From Candidatus Fermentibacteraceae bacterium (GTDB lineage Bacteria; Fermentibacterota; Fermentibacteria; Fermentibacterales; JCC-6): DNA of 8,139 nt. The stretch is from NCBI GenBank assembly GCA_030596465.1, contig JAUVJW010000072.1, forward strand, positions 1 to 8,139, read 5' to 3'. Position 1 is the first letter of the stretch. Every line of letters begins with the position of its first letter. The position numbers and the translations under genes were made by a program. Below are positions 7,330 to 8,139 of this stretch, piece after piece. A model generated the notes under the pieces. That model searched no databases. It was given only the letters and a program-made list of their open reading frames with translations, and was not told where the DNA came from.

Positions 7330-7350
7330 GCTCGCGGGAGATTGAAGCAA
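7322..7350 (-). promoter_or_regulatory. Candidate promoter of the two-component operon
   Basis: On the minus strand TTGCTT (7350-7345; 3 of 6 to TTGACA) and TAGAAT (7327-7322; 5 of 6 to TATAAT) are 17 nt apart. The -10 occupies nearly the same bases as the plus-strand candidate (7321-7326), so polymerase could use only one direction at a time. The -35 is weak. Confidence 0.45.
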
Positions 7351-7371
7351 TCACACAGAAAGGGTACAAAT

Positions 7372-7911
7372 ATGGGAATTTTTATTGCAACAGCTATTAT
7401 GCTGTTAGTACCGGCCTACGAAGGAGGTTCGGCATATACGCTACAGCCGGTCGGTATAGATTTCGGATACCTTCCTGATGAAATCTGTCCTCTGGTTGAG
7501 GGAGTAATGACAGAGGAAAGCGGAGCTCTTGCCGGTCAGCCCAACAGTCTTGGGATGAGTTTTGGTCTTTATTACTGGAAAACGGAAAATCAGATTGAAG
7601 ACAAAGATTTCTGGATTGAGGAAAAACTTTCCAGTGTTATTCCCCCGAATTTAATGGAAACCATTCGAATCTCCACTCCCACATGGGCAGAGGGAAGTGC
7701 AGGTACAGATATCCGGGGGTCACTTTCTCTCGGACTGATGTCGGATATCAGCTTTACTTTTTCACCTTCCGGGGGAGTAATGGGCAGAGGCAGAGCTTAT
7801 GGCATCTTCAGGAATGGCTATGCTGTTCTGATAATGATGTACGGACCATCTGAATCCAACCCGCAGAACTTTCTGGAACAGATAGTGGCTTTCGCAGTAC
7901 TCTGTGAATAA
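7372..7911 (+). CDS. Small secreted protein divergent from the two-component operon
   Basis: 179 residues, no family recognised with confidence. A hydrophobic N-terminus (residues 3-15) leads to GGSA at 18-21, a plausible signal-peptidase site, so the protein is probably periplasmic or secreted. The mature part looks like a single alpha/beta domain of about 155 residues. Its end, a strand RGRAYGIFRNGYAVLIMMYG followed by a helix NFLEQIVAF, recalls the layout of PsbP/Mog1/DcrB-like folds; that is only a shape impression. It has two cysteines, C39 and the penultimate C178, which could form a disulfide linking the two ends of the domain. The start at ATG 7372 follows AAAGGG (7359-7364) by 7 nt. 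A TTG at 7342 would add MKQSHRKGTN, giving a more basic signal-peptide n-region, but its nearest GGGAG is only 1 nt away; the start is therefore uncertain. Divergence from the kinase pair suggests it is a target or accessory of that system, as CpxP is for CpxRA (inference). Confidence 0.75.
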   Translation: MGIFIATAIMLLVPAYEGGSAYTLQPVGIDFGYLPDEICPLVEGVMTEESGALAGQPNSLGMSFGLYYWKTENQIEDKDFWIEEKLSSVIPPNLMETIRISTPTWAEGSAGTDIRGSLSLGLMSDISFTFSPSGGVMGRGRAYGIFRNGYAVLIMMYGPSESNPQNFLEQIVAFAVLCE

Positions 7912-7922
7912 GAGGCAGTTAC

Positions 7923-7965
7923 AAGAAAGCCGCACAGTTGGTTATTTAAATTGTGCGGTTTTCTT
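7923..7965. terminator. Bidirectional terminator hairpin overlapping the end of the last gene
   Basis: A 14-bp stem (AAGAAAGCCGCACA at 7923-7936 with TGTGCGGTTTTCTT at 7952-7965, one G-T pair) encloses a 15-nt loop. On the plus strand the TTTTCTTT on the 3' arm acts as the T-tract, and on the minus strand the complementary end reads TTTCTT. It begins 11 nt after the plus-strand stop at 7911. The minus-strand stop codon (7942-7944) lies within its loop. Confidence 0.8.
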
Positions 7966-8139
7966 TAGAACAAGAAATCCCACAGCGAGATAAAGCGCAG
8001 AGTGAGCAGATACGGCCAGGGAAAGATCCCAGCCATTACTCAGAGAATCCACTGTGGTGACCATATCGCCAAGAGGAGCGATGAACCAGTGGCTGACGGG
8101 TGAACCGGAAAGACCCGGCAGCAGAGCAAGGCTGAAAAG
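7942..8139 (-). CDS. C-terminal end of a membrane protein, probably an ABC-2-type permease (partial)
   Basis: The minus strand is open from the window's right edge to a TAA at 7942-7944, giving the last 65 residues of a longer protein. A hydrophobic stretch at the window edge (LFSLALLPGLSG) is followed by a polar loop (PLGDMVTTVDSLSNGWDLS). A final membrane segment follows (about visible residues 42-58, ALYLAVGFLVL) and the protein ends in the basic tail KKTAQFK. A last helix preceded by a histidine (AHSALYLAVGFLVL) and a short basic tail is common in ABC-2-type permeases, which work with an ATPase encoded nearby; that partner would lie beyond the window. The membrane-protein call is firm; the family is tentative. 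Confidence 0.6.
   Translation of the reverse strand, partial: LFSLALLPGLSGSPVSHWFIAPLGDMVTTVDSLSNGWDLSLAVSAHSALYLAVGFLVLKKTAQFK

Noticed and set aside
1..8139. CRISPR array, mobile element, tRNA/rRNA gene, phage or toxin-antitoxin genes, or a new multi-gene defence-like system
   Set aside because: I looked on both strands and found no spaced repeats, transposase or integrase motifs, tRNA-like cloverleaf or suggestive gene cluster. The content is ordinary envelope and housekeeping genes plus a few unrecognised exported proteins.

Overview
The window looks like a chromosomal segment from a diderm (Gram-negative-type) bacterium of moderate GC content. A predicted outer-membrane beta-barrel and several Sec-exported proteins point that way. 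Arginine is often encoded by AGA/AGG, starts are mostly ATG behind clear GGAGG-type Shine-Dalgarno sites, and all stops are standard. The fused SecDF carries a long head-domain extension of the kind I associate with FCB-group and neighbouring uncultured phyla. That placement is an inference.

Layout. (1) 1-1079 (+): a NifS/IscS-type cysteine desulfurase, cut off at its 5' end by the window. (2) 1131-1868 (-): an exported beta-barrel-like protein. It is divergent from (3) 1953-2354 (+), a small exported or membrane-anchored protein I do not recognise. (4) 2540-5326 (+): a fused SecDF protein-export motor behind its own sigma70-like promoter, ended by a perfect 14-bp hairpin. (5) 6598-7287 and 5378-6601 (-): an OmpR-family response regulator and a HAMP-type sensor histidine kinase, overlapping by 4 nt (ATGA); this operon converges on secDF. 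(6) 7372-7911 (+): a small secreted protein divergent from the two-component operon, with promoters that appear to overlap at a (CTATT)3 repeat. (7) 7942-8139 (-): the last 65 residues of a membrane protein, probably an ABC-2-type permease. Its stop codon sits in the loop of a hairpin shared with gene 6.

How the genes fit together. Most of the window concerns the cell envelope: export (SecDF), envelope sensing (the kinase pair), exported proteins (genes 2, 3 and 6) and a probable transporter (gene 7). The pair plus its divergent secreted neighbour has the layout of cpxRA/cpxP, although the regulator resembles RstA more in its DNA-binding domain. The cysteine desulfurase is a housekeeping neighbour with no iscU or nifU-type partner in view.

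I see no mobile element, CRISPR array, tRNA, rRNA or phage gene. Nothing here makes a convincing new multi-gene system. The best leads are the divergent secreted protein with its overlapping promoters, and the SecDF head insertion.
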